A stretch of DNA of 64,000 nt from Curtobacterium pusillum. GTDB lineage: Bacteria > Actinomycetota > Actinomycetes > Actinomycetales > Microbacteriaceae. The notes below the pieces were generated by a model. The model had not been told where the DNA came from. It ran no database searches and worked only from the letters and a program-made list of their open reading frames with translations. Numbering within the stretch: the stretch's first letter is position 1; every line of letters starts with the position of its first letter. The DNA lies in assembly GCA_002025645.1 (NCBI GenBank), contig CP018783.1:682001-746000 (forward strand), written 5' to 3'. Made by a program: the position numbers and the translations under genes. Of the stretch, positions 25,809 to 34,066 are shown piece by piece.

Positions 25809-26879
25809 TCATGCTTGGACGGCGAAGCCGTCGGGGACGATGGGGTCGGTGAACGCACCGGTGGCGGCGAACGCGATCGTCTCGCGGACGGCGTTGCCGG
25901 CGAGGCGTCGGAGCTCGTTGCCGAGCGAGCCGGCGATGTGCGGGGTGATGAAGGTGTTCGGCGTGGAGCGGAGCCGGGCTCCGACGGGCAGGTGCTCGGG
26001 TTCGGTGACGTCCAGGACGGCAGCCAGGTCTCCGCGGTCGAGGCGGTCGGCGAGGGCGTCCTGGTCGACGATGCCGCCCCGAGCGGTGTTGACGAGCGTC
26101 GTCCCCGGACGCATCCGTGCGATGACGGACCGGTCGATCATGCCGCGGGTCGACGGCAGGAGCGGTGCGTGCAGGGTGATCACATCGCTCCGGCCGGCGA
26201 GGGTCTCGAGGTCGACCGTCGTGACGCCGAGCCCGCGGGCGTCCTCGTCGTCGAGGAACGGGTCGCTGACGAGCACGCGGACGTCGTAGTCGCGCAGGCG
26301 TTCGATGACCGCGCGGCCCACGCGGGACGCCCCGACGACCCCGACCGTGATGCCGTGCATGCCGATGACCGGCCAGGAACCCTCGACGTCGACCGGGCCG
26401 CCGTCGGGGTCGGCGGCGATCGCGGCGGCGGTGGCGAAGGCCCGCTTCGCGGCGAGGACGATCATCGCCACGGCGAACTCGGCGACCGGGACGGCGTTCG
26501 CAGCGGCCGAGGAGGTGACGGCCAGGGCTCGGTCCCACACGTCGTCGTCCACCACCGGCTTCACGGATCCCGCGGAGTGTGCGATCGCGCGGAGCCTCGG
26601 CATACGGTCGAGCAGCGCACTGTCGAGGACGGGGCTGCCCCAGCCCGTGATGATCACCTCGACGTCGGCCAGGAGCGCGGCGTCGCACGGGTCGTCGGGG
26701 TCGAGCGGCCGGTCGGCGACGAGTCGCACGGCCGGCGAGGAGTGCAGGGCCGCGAGGTCCCCCGTGTCGAACACCCGCGTGAAGGTCGCGTCGGGCAGCA
26801 CGAAGGCCACGGGGACCTGGGTGCGCCCGCTCGGCGGCGGGACGGTGGTGGCGGGCGGTGTGACGGGGCGTGACGTCAT
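25809..26879 (-). CDS. D-isomer specific 2-hydroxyacid dehydrogenase
   Basis: A 356-residue NAD-dependent dehydrogenase of the phosphoglycerate-dehydrogenase family. The catalytic Arg is in LVNTARGGIVDQDAL, the Glu in LDVTEPEHLP and the His in ITPHIAGSLGNE. The nucleotide-binding turn reads VGVVGASRVGRAVIERL, with A-S in place of the usual F-G. The first about 20 residues after MTSRPVTPP are low-complexity Pro/Thr. It is first gene of the lyase/ThuA operon on the minus strand and probably processes 2-hydroxy or 2-keto acids derived from uronate breakdown. Substrate inferred only from context. Confidence 0.88.
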   Translation of the reverse strand: MTSRPVTPPATTVPPPSGRTQVPVAFVLPDATFTRVFDTGDLAALHSSPAVRLVADRPLDPDDPCDAALLADVEVIITGWGSPVLDSALLDRMPRLRAIAHSAGSVKPVVDDDVWDRALAVTSSAAANAVPVAEFAVAMIVLAAKRAFATAAAIAADPDGGPVDVEGSWPVIGMHGITVGVVGASRVGRAVIERLRDYDVRVLVSDPFLDDEDARGLGVTTVDLETLAGRSDVITLHAPLLPSTRGMIDRSVIARMRPGTTLVNTARGGIVDQDALADRLDRGDLAAVLDVTEPEHLPVGARLRSTPNTFITPHIAGSLGNELRRLAGNAVRETIAFAATGAFTDPIVPDGFAVQA

Positions 26880-26963
26880 CGTCGGACGGCTCCTCTCCGG
26901 AGTGCAGCGGTCCCCATGCCAGCGCGCGCGGATGTTCGGAGTCAAGCCACCCTCGTCAAACGA

Positions 26964-28097
26964 TCACGAATCGAACACGGTCGGTGGGGCGGTCGATCCG
27001 CGAACACTCAACGTGGGTGCGAGCGTCATGTGCCGGCGGGCGAACCCGGTCTGTGCAGTGGCCGAGATCCGCTCGAAGCACATGGTCGCGGCGAACCGGC
27101 CGACGTCGTTCTTCGGCGGAGCCACTGCGGTCAGCGGGACGTCGGCGAGCGCCGCGACCTCGTCGTCGTAGGCCACGACGGACAGGTCGTCGGGGATCGA
27201 GAGTCCCATCTCGGTGACGGTCTCGACGAACTCGACGGCGTAGTGGTCGGAGTGGACGAACACCGCGGTGGTGCCGGTGTCCAGGCAGCGCCGGATGTAC
27301 GCGGCCGTGGCCTCGCCCACGCCGACGGACTCGTCGATGACCTCGACGGGGGCGTCCGGGTCGAGGCCGAGCTGTCGGACGGTCCGTTCGTACCCGGTGC
27401 GGAGTTGCGGGGTGGTCGGGGTGTCGAAGACGGCCATGCCGATCCTGCGGTGTCCGAGCGTCGCGAGGTGCCGGATGGCGAGTGCCGCGCCGGACTCGTG
27501 GTCGCTGCGGACGGATTCGAGGTCGGCGCCGACGGGCGCTTCGGACACGGAGCGCTCGACGACGACGACGGGCATGGGTGCCTGGTCGAGGAGTTCGAGG
27601 GTGTCGAAGGCGTCGGCGACGGTGGTCGTGACGAGGAGTCCGTCGACGCCAGCCGCGATGAGTCGCTCCACCTGCTGCCGCTCGCGTGCCGGGTCGTACC
27701 GGGAGACTCCGAGGACCACGCGTCCGCCGAGGGCCTCGGTCCGTTCGGCGACGCCCGCGACGATCTTGGGGAAGTAGTACCCGGGGTCGGGGACGACGAG
27801 TCCGATGGTGAACAGGGCCCCGCCACCGTCGGTGTTCCCGGGGCCGTCGACGCCCGGGGATCCTGGGCGGGACGGGCGTGGCGCGGGGCGGTGCGGTGCG
27901 CCGGCGGTGGGCAGTGTCTCCACCGAGACGGCACCACCGTGCACGCGGCGGACGAGCCCGCGGTCCGCGAGTTCGGCGAGGTCTCGTCGGACGGTCATCG
28001 CGGAGATGCCCTCGCGCTCGGCGAAGTCCGAGGCGGACAGGCTGCCGTGGACGCGGAGTTCGGCGAGGATGCGCTCCTGGCGTCTGGTCGGGTGCAT
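26964..28097 (-). CDS. transcriptional regulator, DeoR-type HTH plus LacI-type sensor
   Basis: A 377-residue hybrid repressor. The N-terminal winged helix is of the DeoR kind (RRQERILAELRVHGSLSASD then GISAMTVRRDLAELADRGLV). It is joined by a Pro/Gly-rich linker to a periplasmic-binding-protein-like sensor (TIGLVVPDPGYYFPKIVAGV, DGLLVTTTVADAF, GHRRIGMAVFDTP, DDLSVVAYDDE). ATG 28097 follows GGGAG; an in-frame ATG 12 nt upstream is an alternative. It is divergent from the permease operon with an inverted repeat between, so it most likely controls the importer and perhaps its own strand, with a sugar as inducer. Confidence 0.88.
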   Translation of the reverse strand: MHPTRRQERILAELRVHGSLSASDFAEREGISAMTVRRDLAELADRGLVRRVHGGAVSVETLPTAGAPHRPAPRPSRPGSPGVDGPGNTDGGGALFTIGLVVPDPGYYFPKIVAGVAERTEALGGRVVLGVSRYDPARERQQVERLIAAGVDGLLVTTTVADAFDTLELLDQAPMPVVVVERSVSEAPVGADLESVRSDHESGAALAIRHLATLGHRRIGMAVFDTPTTPQLRTGYERTVRQLGLDPDAPVEVIDESVGVGEATAAYIRRCLDTGTTAVFVHSDHYAVEFVETVTEMGLSIPDDLSVVAYDDEVAALADVPLTAVAPPKNDVGRFAATMCFERISATAQTGFARRHMTLAPTLSVRGSTAPPTVFDS

Positions 28098-28145
28098 CGT
28101 CGCTCCCATGTTCGTTTCGTGTGCGGGTGAATAGGCCCGCTTGAC

Positions 28146-28174
28146 CGTCATCATACGGACGTCACAGGATGACG
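28146..28174. promoter_or_regulatory. inverted repeat, candidate operator of the sugar locus
   Basis: CGTCATC (28146-28152) and GATGACG (28168-28174) are exact inverted copies separated by 15 nt. They lie between the divergent regulator (start 28097) and the permease operon (start 28230). Position and symmetry fit binding of the DeoR/LacI-like regulator encoded next to it. Confidence 0.5.
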
Positions 28175-28229
28175 AAACCGCAGCCCCGTCGAGGCTGCGC
28201 GACCCGAGCTACGTGAGCAAAGGAGCCAC

Positions 28230-29213
28230 ATGAGCGCGACGCTGGTCGACCCGGCGACCCGGGCGAGGACGGAATCGTCCGAGGACCCCCCGGTGGCGCG
28301 GAAGGTCTCGTTCCGCGCCAGGCTGCGACGCGACTACCCGCTGCTCATCATGGTGGCGCCCGCGGTGATCCTGTTGCTGCTGTTCGTGTACGTGCCGTTG
28401 ATCGGCAACGTGATCGCGTTCATGGACTACCAGCCGTACATCCCGATCGCGCAGAGCCCGTGGGTCGGCTTCCAGAACTTCCAGGTGATGTTCGCCGACG
28501 CCGACTTCTGGCGCGCGACCGTGAACACCCTCGAGATCACGTTCATCCAGCTGGTGCTGTTCTTCCCGGTGCCGATCGCCCTCGCGCTCCTCATCCACTC
28601 GTTGGTGTGGCCGTGGCTCCGGGCGACCGTGCAGTCGGTGCTGTACCTCCCGCACTTCCTGTCCTGGGTGATCGTCGTCGGGTTCTTCCAGCAGTCCCTC
28701 GGGTCTGGTGGCGTGGTCAACCACGTGCTCCGGCAGTTGGACGTGGGGACCCTGTCGGTGATGAGCGACCCGTCGACGTTCAAGCTGCTGCTGACGAGCC
28801 AGGTGATCTGGAAGGACGCGGGCTGGGGGACGATCATCTTCCTGGCCGCTCTCGCCGCGATCGACGACAACCTGTACGAGGCGGCGGCGATCGACGGGTC
28901 GGGTGCCTGGAGCCGGTTCTGGCACGTGACGCTGCCGGGCATCCGCCCGATCATCGTCCTGCTGCTGATCCTCCGGCTCGGCGAGGCCCTGTCCGTCGGC
29001 TTCGAGCAGATCATCCTGCAACGCAACGCCGTCGGGGCGAACGCGGCCGAGGTCCTCGACACGTACGTCTACTACCACGGCGTCATCGACGGGAACTGGT
29101 CCACGGGCATCGCCGTCGGCCTGGTGAAGGGCCTCGTCGGCTTCGTCCTGATCATGGCGGCGAACAAGGCCGCCCACATGCTCGGCGAGCAGGGAGTGTA
29201 TTCGCGATCATGA
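28230..29213 (+). CDS. carbohydrate ABC transporter permease (LplB-like)
   Basis: A 327-residue membrane protein with six helices, starting after an AAAGGAG ribosome binding site. The first helix is LLIMVAPAVILLLLFVYVPL and the EAA loop reads LYEAAAIDGSGAWSRFWHVTLP, which contacts the ATPase. Sequence style (FMDYQPYIP, VWKDAGWG-like IWKDAGWGTIIFLAALAAID) matches the LplB/YtdP branch that imports oligosaccharides. Its TGA overlaps the next ATG. No ATPase gene lies in the locus, so a shared MsmX/MsmK-type ATPase elsewhere must serve it. Confidence 0.92.
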   Translation: MSATLVDPATRARTESSEDPPVARKVSFRARLRRDYPLLIMVAPAVILLLLFVYVPLIGNVIAFMDYQPYIPIAQSPWVGFQNFQVMFADADFWRATVNTLEITFIQLVLFFPVPIALALLIHSLVWPWLRATVQSVLYLPHFLSWVIVVGFFQQSLGSGGVVNHVLRQLDVGTLSVMSDPSTFKLLLTSQVIWKDAGWGTIIFLAALAAIDDNLYEAAAIDGSGAWSRFWHVTLPGIRPIIVLLLILRLGEALSVGFEQIILQRNAVGANAAEVLDTYVYYHGVIDGNWSTGIAVGLVKGLVGFVLIMAANKAAHMLGEQGVYSRS

Positions 29214-30103
29214 GCACCATCGTCCGTCCGGCATGGGCCGGCAAACCGAAGCCCGTCGTGCTCGGACTCAAGGCGGTCGGCATCGTGCTGATCCTGGCCG
29301 TCGTCCTGTTCCCGTTCCTGATCGTGTTCTCGACGAGCATCTCGAGCCAGGACGACATCACCGCCGCGGGCGGGTACGTGGTCTGGCCGCGGTCGTTCGA
29401 CCTGACCGCCTACGTGCAGATCCTGTCCGGTGGCGTCGTCACCCGCGCCGTGGTCGTCACGCTGCTCGTCACCGTCGTGGGCACCGCGATCAGCCTGGCG
29501 TCGACGGTGCTCGCGGCCTGGGCCCTCAGCAGGACCGGTTCGCTCTTCCAACGGCCGCTGCTGACGTTCGTGCTCATCACGTTCCTGTTCGCACCCGGGA
29601 TGATCCCGCTGTACCTGATGGTCAAGCAGCTGGGGCTCCTCGACAACTACTGGGCGCTGATCCTGCCCGGCGCGTTCAGCGTCTTCAACATGGTCGTCGT
29701 GCGGGGCTTCATGATGAGCATCCCCCAGGAGCTGATCGACAGCGCGAAGATCGACGGAGCGGGTGAGCTACGTGTGCTGTGGCAGATCGTCCTGCCCCTG
29801 TCCCGCGCTGTGATCGCCGTCGTCGGGCTGTTCTACGCGGTCGGCTACTGGAACGCGTTCTTCAACGCGCTGCTCTATCTGTCGGACTCGACGAAGTGGA
29901 CACTGCAGCTGGTCCTCCGCACCTACGTCCTGCAGGGCTCGAACCTGGTGTCCGGCGCCGGTTCGGACGCCACCATGCAGCCGCCGGCCGAGTCGATCCA
30001 GATGGCCGTCGTGATGATCGCGATCATCCCGATCCTCGCGGCCTACCCGATGGTGCAACGACACCTCACCAAGGGCGTCCTCACCGGCGCCGTCAAGGGC
30101 TGA
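29210..30103 (+). CDS. carbohydrate ABC transporter permease (LplC-like)
   Basis: A 297-residue partner permease of the MalG/LplC type. It has an N-terminal helix GIVLILAVVLFPFLIVFSTS, then TFLFAPGMIPLYLMVKQLGLLDNYWALILPG and EAA loop LIDSAKIDGAGELRVLWQIVLP. The late segment QPPAESIQMAVVMIAIIPIL is typical of LplC/YtcP. ATG 29210 overlaps the upstream stop. With the LplB-like protein it forms the translocation pore for the sugar bound by the downstream lipoprotein. Confidence 0.92.
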   Translation: MSTIVRPAWAGKPKPVVLGLKAVGIVLILAVVLFPFLIVFSTSISSQDDITAAGGYVVWPRSFDLTAYVQILSGGVVTRAVVVTLLVTVVGTAISLASTVLAAWALSRTGSLFQRPLLTFVLITFLFAPGMIPLYLMVKQLGLLDNYWALILPGAFSVFNMVVVRGFMMSIPQELIDSAKIDGAGELRVLWQIVLPLSRAVIAVVGLFYAVGYWNAFFNALLYLSDSTKWTLQLVLRTYVLQGSNLVSGAGSDATMQPPAESIQMAVVMIAIIPILAAYPMVQRHLTKGVLTGAVKG

Positions 30104-30116
30104 CGCCACCGCCTGC

Positions 30117-30158
30117 GGACCGGAGGCGCGTGGCGGTCCTGCACCGCGCCTCCAGTCC
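30117..30158. terminator. hairpin of the GGAGGCGCG family
   Basis: GGACCGGAGGCGCG (30117-30130) pairs with CGCGCCTCCAGTCC (30145-30158) with one mismatch and a 14-nt loop. It lies in the 96-bp gap between the permease gene and the binding-protein gene on the same strand. It may act as an attenuator separating expression of the two. Confidence 0.55.
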
Positions 30159-30199
30159 GACGTCCACCACCACCCGCCCCTCGCTTCAAGGGAGAAGCC

Positions 30200-31852
30200 A
30201 TGTCCGAAACCACCACCGGCATCAGCCGCCGCACCCTGTTCTCCGGCGCCGCGTTCGGCCTCGTCGCCCTCGGCGCCGGAGGATCGCTCGCCGGGTGCTC
30301 CGGCGGCGGGACCGCCGCGACCATCTCCGACACGGTGGCCGCGCTCCCCACCTACGTCCCGATCACGAAGGGCCCGAAGCCCGACCTGCCGGGCAACGAC
30401 AAGGTCCAGCCGGTCTACTACTCGTACCCCGAGGACAGCGAGCTCTTCCGCTCCGTGACCAGGGACGTGAAGGTCGGCGGCACCACCACCGGCTTCGTCG
30501 TCACCTACGCCGCACCGCCGCCCGCGAACAACTCCTTCCTCGACTACATCGGCGACGTCACGGACACGCGGTACGACCTGACCTTCGTCCCCGGTGACTC
30601 GTTCGACACGAAGTTCGCCACGATGACCGCGGGCAACGACATCCCGAACATCGTCGAGTTCCTCACGTTCGCGATGCCACCGCGGTTCCCGCAGCTGCTC
30701 GACGCGAAGTTCTCCGACCTGTCCGAGTACCTCTCCGGCGACGCCGTGAAGGAGTACCCGAACCTGGCGAACATCCCCACCCCGTCGTGGCGGAGCGCGC
30801 GGATCAACGGGAAGATCTACGGCGTCCCGGAACACCGGCCGCCGTTCGGGTCCGTGATGATCTGCCGACCCGACCTCATCGAGCAGTACACCGGTGCCGA
30901 ACCGGCGCCGAAGGACAAGGACGAGTTCTTCGAGCTGTGCAAGGCGGTCACCGACGCCAAGGCCGGCCGGTACGCGATCGCCGGCGGCGGCGGTTCGTCC
31001 GGCGTCGACTGGTCCTACGACTTCATCGGCGCCACCTTCGGCGTCCCGAACCAGTGGACGAAGTCCGACGGGGGCAAGCTCGTCCACAAGAACGAGACCG
31101 AGGCCTGGCTCGAGACCCTCAGCTACGTCAAGAAGCTCTGGAACGCCGGCGTCTTCCACCCGGACACCCCGAGCCTGGAGAGCGCGAAGGCGAAGACCTA
31201 CATCAACAACGGCACCGTGCTCATGCACCTCGACGGTATCTCCGCGCTGCTCGACGTCACCATGCCGAAGGGGATCGTCACGGGCGGCATCGTGCCGTTC
31301 GGGGCCGACGGCGGCAAGGGCGCGAACTACCAGGGCACCTCGAGCTTCTCCTTCGCGGCGCTCAAGAAGACCACGCCGGAGCGCATCAAGGCCCAGCTCC
31401 GGTTGATCGACTACCTGTCCGCGCCGTTCGGGTCGAAGGAGGCGTTCACCCTCACCCACGGCAAGAAGAACGTGCACTACACGGGCAGCGGGCCGAACGC
31501 CGCACTCACCAGCGCCGGCGAGCAGATGATCAACGCCAGTGCGCTCTACCGCCTGGGAGCGGGGCCGCAGGTCCTCAACACCGCGGTGCGCATCGACGAG
31601 CAGCTGCGCCAGTCGCACAAGTGGCAGGTCGCGACGCAGGACATGCTGCTCACGAACCCCGTCGACGGGTACTACTCCCCCGCGGCGTCGTCCACGCAGT
31701 CGGCGAGCCAGGCGTTCAACAGCGTCTGCAACGACTACGTCCTGGGGCGCACGAACCTGGCAGCGGTCAAGTCGGGCGTGACGACGTGGACCGCGGCCGC
31801 CGGGAACACGATGCGGAAGGAGTACACCGAGGCGATGGAGAAGCAGGGCTGA
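30200..31852 (+). CDS. sugar ABC transporter substrate-binding lipoprotein (LplA-like, Tat)
   Basis: A 550-residue extracellular binding protein. The N-terminus has I-S-R-R-T-L-F and lipobox SLAGC (Cys about 33), indicating Tat export with lipid anchoring. The mature part resembles the long LplA/YtcQ branch: LPTYVPITKGPKPDLPGND, then PNIVEFLTFAMPPRFPQLLDAKFSDL, and INGKIYGVPEHRPPFGSVM. AAGGGAG precedes the ATG. It would capture an oligosaccharide for the two upstream permeases. Its unusual length compared with about 430 aa binding proteins suggests a large ligand. Confidence 0.9.
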   Translation: MSETTTGISRRTLFSGAAFGLVALGAGGSLAGCSGGGTAATISDTVAALPTYVPITKGPKPDLPGNDKVQPVYYSYPEDSELFRSVTRDVKVGGTTTGFVVTYAAPPPANNSFLDYIGDVTDTRYDLTFVPGDSFDTKFATMTAGNDIPNIVEFLTFAMPPRFPQLLDAKFSDLSEYLSGDAVKEYPNLANIPTPSWRSARINGKIYGVPEHRPPFGSVMICRPDLIEQYTGAEPAPKDKDEFFELCKAVTDAKAGRYAIAGGGGSSGVDWSYDFIGATFGVPNQWTKSDGGKLVHKNETEAWLETLSYVKKLWNAGVFHPDTPSLESAKAKTYINNGTVLMHLDGISALLDVTMPKGIVTGGIVPFGADGGKGANYQGTSSFSFAALKKTTPERIKAQLRLIDYLSAPFGSKEAFTLTHGKKNVHYTGSGPNAALTSAGEQMINASALYRLGAGPQVLNTAVRIDEQLRQSHKWQVATQDMLLTNPVDGYYSPAASSTQSASQAFNSVCNDYVLGRTNLAAVKSGVTTWTAAAGNTMRKEYTEAMEKQG

Positions 31853-31885
31853 GGGTCGGGGCGGGGCGGGCCGGCGGACTCAGTA

Positions 31886-31924
31886 CGACAGATTCGATGT
31901 CGTACGACCTCGACGATGTCGCAC
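31886..31924. repeat. palindromic repeat element type 1, copy 2
   Basis: Shares the frame CGACA-nn-T-n-CGATGTCGTACGAC-n-TCG-nn-G-n-TGTCGCAC with the element at 21236-21274, including the palindromic core GTCGTACGAC, but the outer arms are only partly complementary here. It lies 33 bp after the binding-protein stop, between convergent genes. Confidence 0.6.
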
Positions 31925-31967
31925 CACAGCGCACCACACCGCAGGCATCACCCCGCCCGCACCGCCC

Positions 31968-33407
31968 TCACCACACCGGCGGGTGCCTCCGCTGCCACCG
32001 CAACCGCCTCTCGAGCTGCGCACCGATCGCCAGCAGCACGCGCTCCCCGCCCGGCCGACCGATGAGCTGCACACCCATCGGCAGGCCGGCGCCGTCCGGG
32101 TGCCCGTCCTCCGTGGCGCCGACGGGGAGCGTGATCGCCGGCAGCCCCGCGACGTTCGCCATCGACGTCCAGGGCGAGTACGCGCACTGCCGCCGGAAGT
32201 CCTCCTCGGGGTCGTCGCCGTACCAGCCGAGGGGCCGCGGCGTCAGGGCGAGCGTCGGCGTGAGGACGGCGTCGAACCGGTCGAACGTGCCGATCAGTGC
32301 GGCGGAGAACGTGTCGAGCGCGGTCATCGCGTCGAGCACCTGCGTCCCGGTGAGGGCCCGCCCACGGGCCACCAGCCACGACACGAGCGGTGTCAGCTCG
32401 GCCAGGTCGATGCCGGGAACCATCGGGAGTCGTGCAGCGGAGCTCTCCCACGCCACCCGGAACGCGTCGGCGTACGGCGCGCGCGGCATCGCGACGTCCT
32501 CGACGCCGTGGCCGACCTCGCCGAGCACCCGCACCGCGGTGCCGACCGCGGCCCGAGCAGCAGGGTCGACCACCACGTCGACGGTGTCGTCCCACGGTGA
32601 GCCGTCCAGCACGCCGACGACGAAGCGTCCCTCACCGCGGACCGCCGCCGCAGTGAACGGTCCATCGCCGACGTCGGGCGTGACGAGCGCGTACGGCTGT
32701 GGCGACGGCAGCCCGGTCGGTGCCACGAGGGCGTCGAGCAGCATGCCGGCGTCCGCGACGTTCCGGGTGAGCGGCCCCGCGACCGACAGCCCGCCGACAC
32801 CCGAGCGACCGGGCATCGACGGCACCCGACCACGGCTCGGCTTGAGGCCGACCAGTCCGTTCGCCGCCGCCGGGATCCGCACCGATCCGCCACCGTCCGA
32901 GCCCACCGCGGCCGGCAGCATCCCGGCGGCGACCGCGACGGCCGCCCCGCTCGACGATCCCCCAGGAGCCCGCGAGGTGTCGTACGGGTTCCGGGTGGCG
33001 CCGAACCGGGTCTCCGACGACGAGGACATCCCGAACTCGGGACTCGTCGTCTTGCCGAGGCTCACCGTGCCGGCAGCGTCGAGCGCGGCGACGAGCGGGT
33101 GGTCGGCTCCGGCGGGGCGCAGCGGCAGCGATGCGGTCCCGTTGCGCGTGGGGACCCCGGTGCGGTCGTACAGGTCCTTGTCGGCGGACGGGAGGCCCCA
33201 CAACGGTCGCGACGTCGGCACGCGGTCGCCGAGGTGGCCGGCCCGGTCGCGCGCTGCATCGGCCGTGACCGTCACGAAGGCGCCGAGGGCCGGATCCAGC
33301 CGGGCGATGCGGTCCAGGTAGTGCTCGGTCACCTCGAGGGCGGTCGCCTCACCCCGTCGGATCCAGTCCCAGAGTTCCTGCGCGGCGAGGTGGTGGAGTT
33401 CGAACAC
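31968..33407 (-). CDS. amidase signature family amidase
   Basis: A 479-residue Ser-cisSer-Lys hydrolase. The catalytic Lys is K77 in LPSADKDLYDRTG. The Gly/Ser-rich stretch RAPGGSSSGAAVAVAAGMLP supplies the cis-Ser (about 152), and SDGGGSVRIPAAANGLVGLK carries the nucleophile Ser175. The motif DGGGS differs from the common DTGGS. It would hydrolyse a carboxamide such as an aryl-amide, indole-acetamide or peptide amide; substrate not predictable. The GTG start lies 8 nt from a TAGGCT hexamer (33416-33421 in reverse). It is convergent with the sugar binding-protein gene and not obviously part of that locus. Confidence 0.9.
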   Translation of the reverse strand: MFELHHLAAQELWDWIRRGEATALEVTEHYLDRIARLDPALGAFVTVTADAARDRAGHLGDRVPTSRPLWGLPSADKDLYDRTGVPTRNGTASLPLRPAGADHPLVAALDAAGTVSLGKTTSPEFGMSSSSETRFGATRNPYDTSRAPGGSSSGAAVAVAAGMLPAAVGSDGGGSVRIPAAANGLVGLKPSRGRVPSMPGRSGVGGLSVAGPLTRNVADAGMLLDALVAPTGLPSPQPYALVTPDVGDGPFTAAAVRGEGRFVVGVLDGSPWDDTVDVVVDPAARAAVGTAVRVLGEVGHGVEDVAMPRAPYADAFRVAWESSAARLPMVPGIDLAELTPLVSWLVARGRALTGTQVLDAMTALDTFSAALIGTFDRFDAVLTPTLALTPRPLGWYGDDPEEDFRRQCAYSPWTSMANVAGLPAITLPVGATEDGHPDGAGLPMGVQLIGRPGGERVLLAIGAQLERRLRWQRRHPPVW

Positions 33408-33502
33408 GGTTCCCGAGCCTAGCCACGGGCGCCGTCGAGCGGCCCGGCGCCGTGATCCGATCGTGACTGGTCCCGGAGCCCGTCATCGGGCACGCTGCAC
33501 CC

Positions 33503-33979
33503 ATGGGACGTTTCCGGCACGGCGTGGTGGGGATCCTCGTCGTCCTGCTCGGTGCCGCTCTGGTCGGGTGCTCGCACCCCGGGCCGTTCCACCGACCACC
33601 GGCCGACCCGGTCGCGGCCTCCCGCACGCTCGACGGCGCACCGCCGTGGGTCGCCGAGCCCACCGGCGACGACTGCGGGACGGTCGACGTGCAGGTCGGC
33701 GAGCGTCTGACCCTGCCGGCGGACGCCCTGGCCTGCCTCACCGGAGCCGCGGACGCCGGGCGCCCGGCCTCGCTCGCCTGGGTGACGTACACGACCGAGG
33801 GTGACCCGACCCCGACGTTCGCTCGGGTCGGGGGCGGCAGCACCGGCACCGGGGTGGAGGTCGCCTCCACCTCGCAGTGGGACGCGTACGGCGGCGACGG
33901 CGGGTGGGACACCTCCCGGTGCGCTGCGGTCGCGGACCTGCCGTACGGGGACGGCTGCGACGCGGGCGACGACCAGTAG
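33503..33979 (+). CDS. hypothetical secreted lipoprotein
   Basis: A 158-residue protein with a clear lipoprotein signal (VVGILVVLLGAALVGC, lipid Cys about 23) and a mature part rich in Pro, Gly and Asp. It contains four further Cys (DDCG, ALACL, SRCA, DGCD) that could form two disulfides. No known domain recognised. It precedes the CPBP protease/two-component genes by 87 bp on the same strand and could be an envelope partner or sensor ligand for them; that link is only positional. Confidence 0.65.
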   Translation: MGRFRHGVVGILVVLLGAALVGCSHPGPFHRPPADPVAASRTLDGAPPWVAEPTGDDCGTVDVQVGERLTLPADALACLTGAADAGRPASLAWVTYTTEGDPTPTFARVGGGSTGTGVEVASTSQWDAYGGDGGWDTSRCAAVADLPYGDGCDAGDDQ

Positions 33980-34066
33980 CGACGGCCTGCATCCTTCGGA
34001 GGAACCCCGCCGGGTGCATCCGTTCGCCGGTCGTCCCGCTGGCGCGGGCTCCCTAGCGTCGACGGC

